Positions 8,868-17,565 of a stretch of 64,000 nt of DNA are shown in pieces (position 1 is the stretch's first letter; every line of letters starts with the position of its first letter). The stretch is taken from the NCBI GenBank assembly GCA_903850565.1, contig CAINLV010000023.1, forward strand, positions 1-64,000, in the 5' to 3' direction. The stretch is from an uncultured Actinomycetes bacterium (GTDB lineage: Bacteria; Actinomycetota; Actinomycetes; Nanopelagicales; Nanopelagicaceae). Made by a program: the position numbers and the translations under genes. The notes beneath the pieces are model-generated. The model worked only from the letters and a program-made list of their open reading frames with translations, ran no database searches and had not been told where the DNA came from.

Positions 8868-9089
8868 CTAGCGAGCGTCTGAAGCGACGGCAGTTAATTT
8901 GCTAGTTTCATCCTGGATAGCTTTGACTACGGGCTTTAAGCCTTCGGCGTACTCCTTGGCATGGTGGCCACAGAAAAGGAGTTCGCCACCATTGAGCAAA
9001 GTTGCCCGAACATATGCCTGAGCACCACAACGATCACAGCGATCGACGGCATTCAACGGCGTTGGCTCGAGAATCAACTGCTCAGTCAT
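8868..9089 (-). CDS. DUF7455-type small zinc-binding-like protein
   Basis: A 73-residue protein with the pattern CDRCGAQAYVRA, then LLFCGHHAKEY: two Cys pairs or Cys/His pairs spaced like a small zinc ribbon. This is the actinobacterial DUF7455 family, known to me as uncharacterised and often encoded beside the housekeeping sigma factor and second type II topoisomerase genes, as here. The start ATG 9089 has only a weak GTGAG site. It converges with the CDGSH gene (59 bp gap containing two ACTAGT palindromes) and is divergent from parE. Confidence 0.75.
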   Translation of the reverse strand: MTEQLILEPTPLNAVDRCDRCGAQAYVRATLLNGGELLFCGHHAKEYAEGLKPVVKAIQDETSKLTAVASDAR

Positions 9090-9201
9090 TAGGTCTCACT
9101 TTCTAGTGCTTGGTACTTCTTAGTTTAATGCTAATGGCGACAACCGCGATTGCCATTTCTTTATTCCCGCAGAAATAACGTACTGCATTTATGGGCAAAA
9201 C

Positions 9202-9227
9202 GTGGGATAAAAAGAGATTTATCCCAC
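9202..9227. repeat. Perfect 10-bp inverted repeat upstream of parE
   Basis: GTGGGATAAA (9202-9211) and TTTATCCCAC (9218-9227) are exact reverse complements around a 6-base loop, in the gap between the divergent DUF7455 gene and parE. A further TATCCCA half-site lies at about 9273-9279. It could be an operator palindrome or a hairpin; there is no T-run to make it a convincing terminator. Confidence 0.7.
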
Positions 9228-9314
9228 TATTTGGAGCAGATTCCCGACTAATTCACACCAAAGTTGGGCGCGTATCCCATCATCTCTGGTGGAAGAAAGA
9301 TAATCTTTCGCATC

Positions 9315-11387
9315 GTGGCTACTAAAGATAAATCTTCGACAATCGAGAATGACTACACCGCCAAGGATCTAGCGGTTCTGGAAGGTCTAGATGCCGTTCG
9401 AAAACGACCAGGAATGTATATCGGGACAACAGATTCCCGTGGGCTCATGCACTGCCTCTGGGAGATTATTGACAATGCCGTCGACGAAGCCCTGGCCGGA
9501 CATTGTAAAAAAATTGATATAAGTCTGGAATCAGATGGATCAGTTGAAGTAAAAGATGATGGCCGAGGCATCCCAGTCGACAAAGAGCCAAAAACTGGAC
9601 TGACGGGTGTCGAGGTAGTTCTGACCAAACTTCATGCAGGTGGAAAATTCGGAGGCGGCTCTTATGCAGCCTCAGGTGGACTTCACGGTGTTGGTGCCTC
9701 CGTTGTCAATGCTCTGGCCTCCCGCTTGGATGCGGAAGTAGATCGCAACGGCAAGATTTATTGGATGTCCTTTCAGCGCGGTAATGCCGGAATCTTTGAT
9801 GGCGAAGGACCGAAAGCCAATTTCAAAGAGAGCTCTGGCCTTCGAATTATCGGAAAAGTCCCGGCCAAGATCACGGGCACTCGAATCAAATGGTGGTTCG
9901 ACCGTCAGATTTTCCTTAAAGAAGCCGAACTGGCAATTGAGGATATTTACGCTCGAGCCAGACAGACCTCTTATTTGGTCCCGGGGTTGACCTTAGTTGT
10001 CAATGACAATCGAACCGCTAAAAAAACTTCAGAGACCTTTCTTCACAAAGGAGGGATCTCCGAATTCTGTTCCTATCTTCGACCCGATGAAGCAATTGGC
10101 GAAGTTGTCCGCATCCATGGCTCCGGCAATTACACCGAGACGGTCCCTGTCCTAGATGAAAAAGGGCACATGATGCCCACCGATGTGGATCGCGAAATGC
10201 AAGTAGATATTGCGATGCAGTGGGGAATGGGTTACGACACCACCGTTAGTTCTTTCGTCAACATTATCTCCACCCCAAAAGGTGGAACCCATATCCAAGG
10301 CTTCGAACGGGCCATCACAAAAGCAATCAATGATGCCATGCGTGCCAATAAAGTTTTGAAAAATAATGAAGCTGATGTAATTAAGGACGATGTTCAAGAA
10401 GGAATGACCGCTGTTGTCACGGTCCGAATGTCGGAGCCACAATTTGAAGGTCAGACAAAAGAAGTTTTGGGAACGGCAGCTGCCAACAAAATTGTTGCAG
10501 CAGTTGTTGCCGATGAGATGAAGGCATTCTTCTCATCTAGCAAGCGAATCGAAAAAGCTACAGGCAAGTTGATTATGGAAAAGATTGCCGCAGCTTCGCG
10601 AACTAGAATTTCGGCCCGGGCTCACAAAGATTTGCAGCGGCGTAAGAATGCTCTAGAGAGTTCATCTCTGCCTACGAAATTGTCCGATTGTCGTTCAGAT
10701 GACACTGGTCGTACCGAACTCTTTATCGTCGAGGGTGATTCAGCGCTGGGAACTACTAAGGCGGCTCGAAATTCTGAGTATCAGGCGATCTTGCCTATTC
10801 GAGGAAAGATTCTCAATGTTCAAAAGGCTTCGCTGTCACAGATGCTCGAGAACAATGAGTGCGCTTCCATTATTCAAGTAATTGGCGCCGGCTCGGGACG
10901 ATCTTTCACCTTGGATGATGCTCGATATGGTCGGGTAATTTTGATGTCCGATGCCGATGTCGATGGCGCACATATTCGTTGCTTATTGCTCACCTTGCTC
11001 TATCGATACATGCGACCACTTATCGAAGCTGGACGAGTCTTTGCCGCCATTCCACCGCTACATCGAATCGATGTGGTCGGCGGAAAGCGTGGCGAAATTC
11101 ATTACACCTATTCCGATGACGAGATGCGAAAAGTATTGGCAGATCTGACTAAAGCAGGCAAGCGATGGAAAGAGCCAGTTCAACGGTACAAGGGCTTAGG
11201 CGAAATGGATGCCGATCAACTTAGGGAAACAACGATGGATCCCAACCATCGCACCCTTCGACGAGTCACTATGAATGATGCCGCCCAAGCCGAAGCAATC
11301 TTTGAACTTTTGATGGGCAACGATGTAGCGCCTCGAAAAGAATTTATCTCCAACGCCGAAATCGATCGAGATCGGATTGACGCCTAA
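9315..11387 (+). CDS. parE: Type II topoisomerase ATPase subunit (ParE/GyrB family)
   Basis: The ATPase and Toprim subunit of a type II topoisomerase, about 690 residues. The GHKL ATPase motifs are LWEIIDNAVDEALAG, VKDDGRGIPV and GGLHGVGASVVNALA. The Toprim domain has VEGDSALG and the metal triad DADVDGAHI, and the C-terminus has the RYKGLGEMDADQL box. I call it ParE (second, topo IV-like set) because of its position between the primary sigma factor gene and a ParC partner, as in Streptomyces; GyrB cannot be ruled out without the rest of the genome. The start is GTG 9315, with TAATCT (9301-9306) 8 bases upstream; the longer frame uses an unlikely TTG. Confidence 0.9.
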   Translation: MATKDKSSTIENDYTAKDLAVLEGLDAVRKRPGMYIGTTDSRGLMHCLWEIIDNAVDEALAGHCKKIDISLESDGSVEVKDDGRGIPVDKEPKTGLTGVEVVLTKLHAGGKFGGGSYAASGGLHGVGASVVNALASRLDAEVDRNGKIYWMSFQRGNAGIFDGEGPKANFKESSGLRIIGKVPAKITGTRIKWWFDRQIFLKEAELAIEDIYARARQTSYLVPGLTLVVNDNRTAKKTSETFLHKGGISEFCSYLRPDEAIGEVVRIHGSGNYTETVPVLDEKGHMMPTDVDREMQVDIAMQWGMGYDTTVSSFVNIISTPKGGTHIQGFERAITKAINDAMRANKVLKNNEADVIKDDVQEGMTAVVTVRMSEPQFEGQTKEVLGTAAANKIVAAVVADEMKAFFSSSKRIEKATGKLIMEKIAAASRTRISARAHKDLQRRKNALESSSLPTKLSDCRSDDTGRTELFIVEGDSALGTTKAARNSEYQAILPIRGKILNVQKASLSQMLENNECASIIQVIGAGSGRSFTLDDARYGRVILMSDADVDGAHIRCLLLTLLYRYMRPLIEAGRVFAAIPPLHRIDVVGGKRGEIHYTYSDDEMRKVLADLTKAGKRWKEPVQRYKGLGEMDADQLRETTMDPNHRTLRRVTMNDAAQAEAIFELLMGNDVAPRKEFISNAEIDRDRIDA

Positions 11388-11393
11388 CCCTGC

Positions 11394-12944
11394 CTAGAAG
11401 AGGGTGTCTTTCTGAGGTACTGCCTCTTTTGCCGATTTAAAGGGGACGCCTTCAAGTCGGGAACGCCGTGGCGTGGCGAAGTTTTTAGAAATCACGGTGA
11501 GCTCATCTGAAACTTGTTTGCGAATCGCCGCTTCGCTTCCTAACAATTTCTTCAGTCCGGCAATTGTTGTGGATAGCTCAGATTGCTCGGTTTCCAATTC
11601 AATTCGCGACATTTTCGTCAGACGCCGCAACGGCATATCCAAAATGTAAACGGTTTGCTCGTCGGTCAATTTAAACCCTTTGATCAGCGCCGCTTTCGCT
11701 TGCGCAACATCATCGCTTCCACGAATTATCTTTATAACTTTGTCGATGTCGATGATTGCTTTCAAAAGGCCATCGACTAAGTTCAGGCGAACCTCAGCCT
11801 TATCTTTGCGATATTGCGACCGGCGGCGGACCACATTGATTCGGTGATCGATAAAGACTTGAAGGAGGTCACGCAGTCCTAATGTTTGTGGCCGACCGTT
11901 GACCAGTGCAACTGCGTTGATAGAAAAGGCATCTTCCATCGGGGTGAGTTTGTAAAGTTTTTCTAGAACATCTTGAGCTTCAAAGCCATTTTTGATTTCT
12001 ACAACCACTTTGGTTCCCTGTTGACCATCGGAAAGATCCACGATGTCAGAGATGCCTTGAATCTTCTTACTTTTCACCAAGTCGGCGATTTTCTCGACAA
12101 CCTTCTCCGGACCTATGTTAAAGGGAAGTTCGGTGATGACAATTCCCATTTTTCGGGAAGTCACCTTCTCAATGGTGGCGGTGGCACGAACTTTAAAAGC
12201 TCCTCGGCCATTTTCATATGCTTCTCGAATGCCATCCATCGCGACGATTTCTCCGCCAGTTGGAAAATCGGGGGCGGGGATAAATTTCATCAAGGATTTC
12301 AAGGTGGCATTTGGGTTTTCGATCAAATGTTTTGTAGCGGCAATTACTTCACCAAGATTGTGTGGGGCCATATTGGTCGCCATACCCACGGCAATTCCCG
12401 TGGCTCCGTTGACTAACAAATTTGGAAAGGCTGCTGGAAGTACTTGGGGCTCCATCAATTGTCCGTCATAGTTTGAGCCAAAGTCGACGGTATTTTCATC
12501 AGATTCATTAACCATGGTTAATGCCGCAGGAGCCAACCGAGATTCGGTGTAACGCATGGCGGCCGGACCAGCGTCGAGCGAGCCAAAATTGCCATGCCCA
12601 TCAATGAGCGGCAACCTCATGGAAAAACTTTGGGCCATGCGAACCATGGCATCGTAAATGGCACCATCGCCGTGGGGGTGGAGCTTTCCCATGACATCGC
12701 CGACGACTCGGGCGCATTTCACATGGCCTTTATCTGGGCGAAGTCCCATCTCCGACATCTGATGCAAGATCCGGCGTTGAACCGGCTTTAGCCCGTCTCG
12801 AGCATCTGGAAGAGCTCGAGAGTAAATGACCGAATAGGCGTACTCGAGAAAGGATTCTGACATTTCGGTAGAGACATCGATATCGACGATTCGACCGGGG
12901 TTCTCACCAGGTTTTGGGAGAACGGCTTTGGGGGTGCGTGCCAT
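11394..12944 (-). CDS. parC: Type II topoisomerase cleavage subunit, C-terminal domain absent
   Basis: The DNA breakage-reunion subunit that pairs with ParE. It has the quinolone-region signature [17 protein letters not shown] (about 89-105), the catalytic tyrosine Y132 in [10 protein letters not shown] and the coiled-coil tower. The protein ends at residue 516 with [10 protein letters not shown] plus about 20 residues, which is where the 300-residue C-terminal beta-pinwheel normally begins. Typical GyrA/ParC is 750-850 residues. The reading frame closes 6 bp from the parE stop, so no hidden remainder exists here. The position equal to E. coli GyrA Ser83 is glycine (G94). A CAAGAT 7 bases before the ATG may be a leaderless -10. 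Confidence 0.92.
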   Translation of the reverse strand: MARTPKAVLPKPGENPGRIVDIDVSTEMSESFLEYAYSVIYSRALPDARDGLKPVQRRILHQMSEMGLRPDKGHVKCARVVGDVMGKLHPHGDGAIYDAMVRMAQSFSMRLPLIDGHGNFGSLDAGPAAMRYTESRLAPAALTMVNESDENTVDFGSNYDGQLMEPQVLPAAFPNLLVNGATGIAVGMATNMAPHNLGEVIAATKHLIENPNATLKSLMKFIPAPDFPTGGEIVAMDGIREAYENGRGAFKVRATATIEKVTSRKMGIVITELPFNIGPEKVVEKIADLVKSKKIQGISDIVDLSDGQQGTKVVVEIKNGFEAQDVLEKLYKLTPMEDAFSINAVALVNGRPQTLGLRDLLQVFIDHRINVVRRRSQYRKDKAEVRLNLVDGLLKAIIDIDKVIKIIRGSDDVAQAKAALIKGFKLTDEQTVYILDMPLRRLTKMSRIELETEQSELSTTIAGLKKLLGSEAAIRKQVSDELTVISKNFATPRRSRLEGVPFKSAKEAVPQKDTLF

Positions 12945-12973
12945 GCGGGCTATCTTGCCAAGAGTTGAAGCAT

Positions 12974-13861
12974 TTATGCCGTAGCGACAAGCGGCCTAGC
13001 CCCGATAACTGAGACACATTGGGCGGCAAGGTCACTGGCACCGGACAAACACTCCGTTAAATCGCGCTCATTGAGCCAAGCGGGGATAAATCCGGCGGCA
13101 AAACAATCTCCAGCACCAGTTGTATCAACGACTTCGGCAGGTGTTGCTTGCATCAAAACAGCCTCGCCGCCTCGGTGTTGGGCTAAGGAGCCGTGAGATC
13201 CACGCTTGATAACTACAGTCGGGCATAACTCAAGTAAATTGGTAATGGCTTGAACCGGATCAACCAATCCAGAGAGAAAATGTGCCTCTTCCTCATTCAT
13301 GATCAGTAGGTCCATCAACGATAACCAGCTACGAACCTGATCGGCGCCAGCTTGCGCTAATACCCCAACCGAAGCCGGATCAAAAACGATTTTTAAATTT
13401 CGCTTTTGGGCGATCTCGATAATTTCTAGAACTCCGGCCCGAGACTCTGGGTTGAGTAAGCAATAGCCCGATAAATAGATGGCGGTGATGTCGTGAAGAT
13501 CGGGCAAATCTCCAGGTCCCAGCCCCGAGTTCGCTCCAGAATCCGGAAACATAGTGCGCTCGCCACTTTTATCAACTAAAACGATGACGACGCCGGTATG
13601 TGCACCTTCGATCACCGTGTTGGCATGAGTTACACCGTAGCGATCAAGTTCGGCTAATACCGATTTTCCAGCCGAGTCATCGCCGACTCGAGCAATCAAA
13701 AAAGTATCCCATCCGGTCACTGCCAACCAGGACGCTACATTCGCTGCGGCCCCACCACCATGAGTGGAAATTTGGGCTTTGGTATCGCTGGCGTAATTAA
13801 TATCTGAATCCAGTATTGCGACAACATCGAGCATGATGTCACCGATGCAGAGAATTTTCAT
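12974..13861 (-). CDS. psuK: PfkB-family kinase, probable pseudouridine kinase
   Basis: A ribokinase-family sugar or nucleoside kinase of 295 residues. The N-terminal GDIMLDVVA, the [13 protein letters not shown] substrate segment and the C-terminal [13 protein letters not shown] (catalytic Asp and anion hole) are all present. PfkB enzymes have varied substrates. Pseudouridine is inferred because the gene starts only 7 bp after psuG, which consumes pseudouridine 5'-phosphate. There is no own ribosome binding site, so coupling with psuG is likely. parC follows 29 bp downstream on the same strand. Confidence 0.85.
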   Translation of the reverse strand: MKILCIGDIMLDVVAILDSDINYASDTKAQISTHGGGAAANVASWLAVTGWDTFLIARVGDDSAGKSVLAELDRYGVTHANTVIEGAHTGVVIVLVDKSGERTMFPDSGANSGLGPGDLPDLHDITAIYLSGYCLLNPESRAGVLEIIEIAQKRNLKIVFDPASVGVLAQAGADQVRSWLSLMDLLIMNEEEAHFLSGLVDPVQAITNLLELCPTVVIKRGSHGSLAQHRGGEAVLMQATPAEVVDTTGAGDCFAAGFIPAWLNERDLTECLSGASDLAAQCVSVIGARPLVATA

Positions 13862-13868
13862 TTGTGGT

Positions 13869-14759
13869 TTAAGCGCCTAGTGCAATGGCGATATTGGCTG
13901 CTAAAAGCGAATTCGATTTAATAATGTCAATATTTACTCGTAGGGATTCGCCATGACTTGAGGAATGGAAATGCTCAAGCAGGAATGGAGTCACAGCTTT
14001 TCCGGTAATGCCCGCTTTTTCTGCTGCTTCCAGTCCAGAGTTCAATAATGCGTCGTGTAACGCCCGATCCATCTCATGGATGACGGGATTGGTTACGACA
14101 ATGGCGCACTGATCAGTTTTGATGTCGTGTCGGTTATTCCAAATGGTGGCAATATCCGTGGCGCTGTCCACGCGATGTTCAATTTCATAGCCCGAGTCGG
14201 TGAGATAAAAACCTGGAAAGCGATTTGTCTGGTAGCCCAGAACTGGAACCGCAAGTGTTTCAAGGCGTTCTAATGTGCCAGGGACATCCAGAATAGATTT
14301 AACGCCGGCACAAACAATGACAATAGGAATTCGAGCCAGGGCAAGCAGATCGGCAGATTCATCGTACGAATGGCCACGGTGCACGCCACCAAGTCCGCCT
14401 GTGGCGAAAACTGAAATGCCAGCCAAGTGAGCGATGTGCGCTGTGGCGGCAACGGTGGTAGCAGCGCTTTGCTGAGTAGCTTGGATAATCGCTAAGTCAC
14501 GGGTAGATGCTTTGACGACATTGGAATCATTTGCGATTCGGTCCAGCTCATCGCTTTCTAGTCCGACGTGGATGATCCCGTCGATAAGAGCGATCGTCGC
14601 AGGTGTTGCGCCAGCGTCTCGGACGATTGATTCCACCTCATGAGCAACCTCTAGATTTCGAGGACGAGGCAACCCGTGGCTGATAATTGTTGATTCCAAG
14701 GCCACAATCGGAAGTCCGGACTCTTGGGCGGCAATCACTTCTCGCGAGTACTTAATCAT
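13869..14759 (-). CDS. psuG: Pseudouridine-5'-phosphate glycosidase
   Basis: Cleaves the C-C glycosidic bond of pseudouridine 5'-phosphate to uracil and ribose 5-phosphate, allowing salvage of modified RNA nucleosides. The 296-residue protein has the family blocks ALESTIISHGLPRPRN, the KASTRDLAI segment (active-site lysine), TVAATAHIAHLAGISVFATGG, GVHRGHSYDESADLLAL and VVTNPVIHEMD. The start ATG 14759 gives the standard length; the longer frame upstream overlaps the divergent gene. TAATCT lies 7 bases upstream, consistent with a leaderless mRNA. psuK follows. Confidence 0.95.
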   Translation of the reverse strand: MIKYSREVIAAQESGLPIVALESTIISHGLPRPRNLEVAHEVESIVRDAGATPATIALIDGIIHVGLESDELDRIANDSNVVKASTRDLAIIQATQQSAATTVAATAHIAHLAGISVFATGGLGGVHRGHSYDESADLLALARIPIVIVCAGVKSILDVPGTLERLETLAVPVLGYQTNRFPGFYLTDSGYEIEHRVDSATDIATIWNNRHDIKTDQCAIVVTNPVIHEMDRALHDALLNSGLEAAEKAGITGKAVTPFLLEHFHSSSHGESLRVNIDIIKSNSLLAANIAIALGA

Positions 14760-14766
14760 GATCGCA

Positions 14767-14772
14767 AGATTA
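14767..14772 (-). promoter_or_regulatory. -10 element of psuG (leaderless)
   Basis: On the minus strand TAATCT lies 7 bases before the psuG ATG, fitting the window-wide leaderless arrangement. No ribosome binding site precedes this ATG. Confidence 0.45.
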
Positions 14773-14847
14773 CTGGTTCTTTCCATGGGGGAAGAAAACG
14801 AAGAAAAAAGCGGCGTTATTGTCGAATTCGTAAGGCAAGATGACCTG

Positions 14848-15948
14848 GTGAGTTTCCAACTATCCGACTTATCTAACTCGATATTTTCCAGCCTTGGGCT
14901 AGCTGGTCGGCCAGATGTGCTGGGGATTGGGTCCAGCCCTGCTGGGCGAGAATGCCTACTTTTGATCGACGGCATGGGGTTAGCCGCCCTCAACGAATAT
15001 TCGCACCTCTTTCCGATCTTTAAAGAGTTCACCGGATCGGATTCATTAACCTCGCATTTCCCTTCCACAACGGCAACCAATTTATCTTCGCTCGGGACCG
15101 GAGAGTTGGCGGGAGTACATGGAATGTTGGGTTACACCGTGAGGGTCCCTAGAAGTGGTGAACCAGGTCGACTTCTTAACGCCTTGAAATGGGATGAACG
15201 AGTCGACCCGCTTATGTGGCAGAAATCGGCCACAAATTTCGAACGGGCAGCAGCATCGGGAATAAGTGCAACTCATATTGCAGCAAAGCGATATGAAGGT
15301 TCTGGTTTTACGCGTGCCGCACTCCGTGGATGTTCCTATGCAGGAGCCAATCAGTTGTCAGAAATTATTTCTTCGACCAGAGCCGCCTTGCGAACCGCGC
15401 CTTCATTTGCGTATGTCTATCTCAATAATTTAGATCACGCAGGTCATGAAGCCGGCGTTGGTTCACCCTCGTGGTTGACGGCGATGCAGGTAGTAGCTGA
15501 TCTGATGAAAGGGCTTCTGGAAAATCTGCCACAAGGAACCAGAATGTGGGTCACTGCAGATCACGGAATGATTAACGTTAATGAATCAATAGTTATAGGT
15601 GAGAACAATCCGCTTATGGATAACGTCACCCTGGTAGGTGGTGAACCCCGCGCTCGCCATATTTACCTTCGAGAAGGAACACAAGCGGCAACTCAAAAGA
15701 TTTGGGAAGATTATTTAGGCGATCGAGCCCAGGTATTTCGGAAGAGTGAGTTAGTTGAATCTGGTCTTTTAGGTCCAGTTGTCACTGAGGACAGTCGCGA
15801 TCGACTGGGGGATTTAACGGTTGTCCCCGCAGATCAATTGATTTTGATCGATCCTTCGCGAGTAAAGCAGGAAAGTTCTATGGTTGGTCATCATGGCGGT
15901 TTAACCCCTACGGAATTAGAAATACCCCTCTTAATCGCGCAACGTTGA
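14848..15948 (+). CDS. Nucleotide pyrophosphatase/phosphodiesterase (alkaline phosphatase superfamily)
   Basis: A metal-dependent phosphodiesterase-fold protein of the type I phosphodiesterase family, about 366 residues. Expected metal ligands and nucleophile can be seen: Asp in LLIDGMG, Thr in FPSTTATNLSSLGTG, the pair in NNLDHAGHEAG, TADHGM and GHHGGLTPTELEIPLL. Homologues are widespread in actinobacteria near the second topoisomerase genes; their substrate is unproven. The start is uncertain. GTG 14848 (MSFQLSDLSNSIF) fits family homology and has CAAGAT 6 bases upstream, while ATG 14785 and ATG 14758 (overlapping psuG) are also in frame. It ends with a stop overlapping the leader of the next gene. 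Confidence 0.85.
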   Translation: MSFQLSDLSNSIFSSLGLAGRPDVLGIGSSPAGRECLLLIDGMGLAALNEYSHLFPIFKEFTGSDSLTSHFPSTTATNLSSLGTGELAGVHGMLGYTVRVPRSGEPGRLLNALKWDERVDPLMWQKSATNFERAAASGISATHIAAKRYEGSGFTRAALRGCSYAGANQLSEIISSTRAALRTAPSFAYVYLNNLDHAGHEAGVGSPSWLTAMQVVADLMKGLLENLPQGTRMWVTADHGMINVNESIVIGENNPLMDNVTLVGGEPRARHIYLREGTQAATQKIWEDYLGDRAQVFRKSELVESGLLGPVVTEDSRDRLGDLTVVPADQLILIDPSRVKQESSMVGHHGGLTPTELEIPLLIAQR

Positions 15949-15959
15949 AGGAGATGAAT

Positions 15960-16646
15960 ATGGGTCAGTCGATAACTTTTCCCAGCAACGGGGATTCGTG
16001 CACTGGTTATTTAGCGTTACCTGCCAGTGGCAGTGGGCCTGCGCTCATAGTTATTCAAGAGTGGTGGGGATTGGTCGGACACATAAAAGATGTTGTTGAT
16101 CGATTTGCCCAAGCCGGTTTTGTGGCGCTTGCCCCTGACCTTTATCACGGTGAAATTGCCGAAGAACCAGATGTTGCTAAGAAGTTGTTGATGGAGATGC
16201 AGATGAAAAAGGCTGCACACGATATTGCCGGAGCAGCCAATTACTTGCTATCTAGGTCAGATGTTTCTGCACCCGCCGTTGGCGCTATTGGCTTCTGTAT
16301 GGGCGGATCACTGGCTATCTGGAGCGCTACTTTTTGTGAAGTTATTGGGGCTGCTGTTGGTTTCTATCCTGGTGGATCTTGGGAACGGATGGCGCCAGAT
16401 TGGAGCGGGTATGCAGGCAAGGTCGCCCAAATCCATTGCGCGCATTCGGATGGAACTTCAACGGCGCCAGGGATACAGGAAGCAGTAACTTCGATAATTG
16501 GCGCTGGTGGACAGGTGCAGGCATTTGATTATCCCAACACGGCACATGCATTTTTCAATGATGATCGCCCAGAAGTATTTGATGCCCCGGCAGCCGCGTT
16601 GGCGTGGGATAGAACAGTAAAGTTCTTCAAGAACTCACTTAAATAG
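15960..16646 (+). CDS. Dienelactone hydrolase family protein
   Basis: An alpha/beta hydrolase of 228 residues in the dienelactone hydrolase family. The nucleophile is the cysteine in IGFCMGGS, and the catalytic His is in NTAHAFFND. The oxyanion segment QEWWGLVGHIKD near the start is characteristic. Dienelactone hydrolase proper acts in chlorocatechol breakdown, but isolated actinobacterial members without aromatic genes nearby have unknown esters as substrates. The start ATG 15960 is decided by AAGGAG 6 bases before it; two in-frame starts upstream lack proper spacing. It follows the phosphodiesterase gene directly and its stop abuts the stop of sepH. Confidence 0.88.
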   Translation: MGQSITFPSNGDSCTGYLALPASGSGPALIVIQEWWGLVGHIKDVVDRFAQAGFVALAPDLYHGEIAEEPDVAKKLLMEMQMKKAAHDIAGAANYLLSRSDVSAPAVGAIGFCMGGSLAIWSATFCEVIGAAVGFYPGGSWERMAPDWSGYAGKVAQIHCAHSDGTSTAPGIQEAVTSIIGAGGQVQAFDYPNTAHAFFNDDRPEVFDAPAAALAWDRTVKFFKNSLK

Positions 16647-17477
16647 TTATTCGGGATCGCTCTTTCCGCCAAATAAAATATCGTCCCAGGATGGGATTCT
16701 GATTCGCTTGGTGACGCCATCTTTTCTGGCTTCAGGGTCGATTGTTGGATCGGCTTCATCTAGATCAAGCAGACCACTTACCGCAGCGCTGGAGATGCTG
16801 ATGGTTCGAGTTACTTCTTCTTCGCGAACTGCCACTAACCGAGGAGCACCAGATTGGGGTTCGCTGGGATAAATCATGCCGTGGCTGGGAACTTTGGAAC
16901 GGGGTTCTCGATCTTCGCCGGCGATCCATTTTGCAGTTTCATCGTGAGCCACCACGGAATGATTATGAATATCAAAAATCCATTCGGCCTGGGCAATGCC
17001 ATCTTTAGTGGGGTAAGTCAGCACAATTACCCAGTTGCCATTGCTCTGACGATGAGAATTCCACTCGACTTCGGCCATATCCACGCCACGTGGTGATAGT
17101 TGATCCCATGTCGCAATCTGCAGCGTTGGGGCGTGCGAATCCCGGCGCAATGGTGTTTCCAGGGCTAGCCCAATGACGTAAGCCCGTTCCTGCAGAATTG
17201 GGCCGGAGTACTTATCAATTTTCTCTGCACTCCACCCAGTCGCGCGGGCGAGCGCATCAATAGTTTCACCAGCGCGAAGACGTGCTTGAATTTGTTTGAC
17301 ATTGACTTCTGCCTCATCGTGGCCAGCGCTCTGGTTGACGATGGCGACTAATCGCGGCGCCATGAGCGCGGCACGTATCGATTCATCAATTTCTACTCGA
17401 TAACGAGCTCCAGAACCGTCCGATAGTTCGATGTAACTGCCATCTTCGGATTTGCCACTGAATATTAAGTCTGTCAC
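16647..17477 (-). CDS. sepH: SepH-like septation protein (DUF3071)
   Basis: An actinobacterial cell-division protein of 276 residues that in Streptomyces binds FtsZ and promotes its assembly. The N-terminal domain includes a helix-turn-helix-like segment (about residues 62-100, IQARLRAGETIDALARATGW) and the stretch TPLRRDSHAPTL. The C-terminus carries the conserved RIRIPSWDDILFG. In between is a variable linker. The start is GTG 17475-17477 (MTDLIFSGKSEDGSYIEL), with CACTCT 6 bases upstream as a possible leaderless -10. It is convergent with, and immediately adjacent to, the dienelactone-hydrolase-like gene, and divergent from the inositol-monophosphatase-like gene. Confidence 0.9.
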   Translation of the reverse strand: MTDLIFSGKSEDGSYIELSDGSGARYRVEIDESIRAALMAPRLVAIVNQSAGHDEAEVNVKQIQARLRAGETIDALARATGWSAEKIDKYSGPILQERAYVIGLALETPLRRDSHAPTLQIATWDQLSPRGVDMAEVEWNSHRQSNGNWVIVLTYPTKDGIAQAEWIFDIHNHSVVAHDETAKWIAGEDREPRSKVPSHGMIYPSEPQSGAPRLVAVREEEVTRTISISSAAVSGLLDLDEADPTIDPEARKDGVTKRIRIPSWDDILFGGKSDPE

Positions 17478-17483
17478 GGGACA

Positions 17484-17489
17484 AGAGTG
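17484..17489 (-). promoter_or_regulatory. Possible -10 element of sepH (leaderless)
   Basis: CACTCT on the minus strand, 6 bases before the GTG start. It keeps A2 and T6 of the TANNNT pattern but has C at position 1, so it is weaker than the others. Confidence 0.35.
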
Positions 17490-17553
17490 CCACAGGTGGC
17501 GCCGAAAATCGGGCAAGCACAGCCCCAATGGATTCCAAATCAATGAATGGCAC

Positions 17554-17559
17554 TAGATT
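17554..17559 (+). promoter_or_regulatory. -10 element of the inositol monophosphatase family gene (leaderless)
   Basis: TAGATT ends 6 bases before the ATG at 17566. The bases between (AGGAAT) could also act as a weak ribosome binding site if the transcript begins earlier. Confidence 0.45.
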
Positions 17560-17565
17560 AGGAAT

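Noticed and set aside
11388-11393. Possible frameshift explaining the short ParC
   Set aside because: Only 6 bp separate ParC and ParE, and the ParE C-terminus is intact, so no displaced ParC domain is present here.
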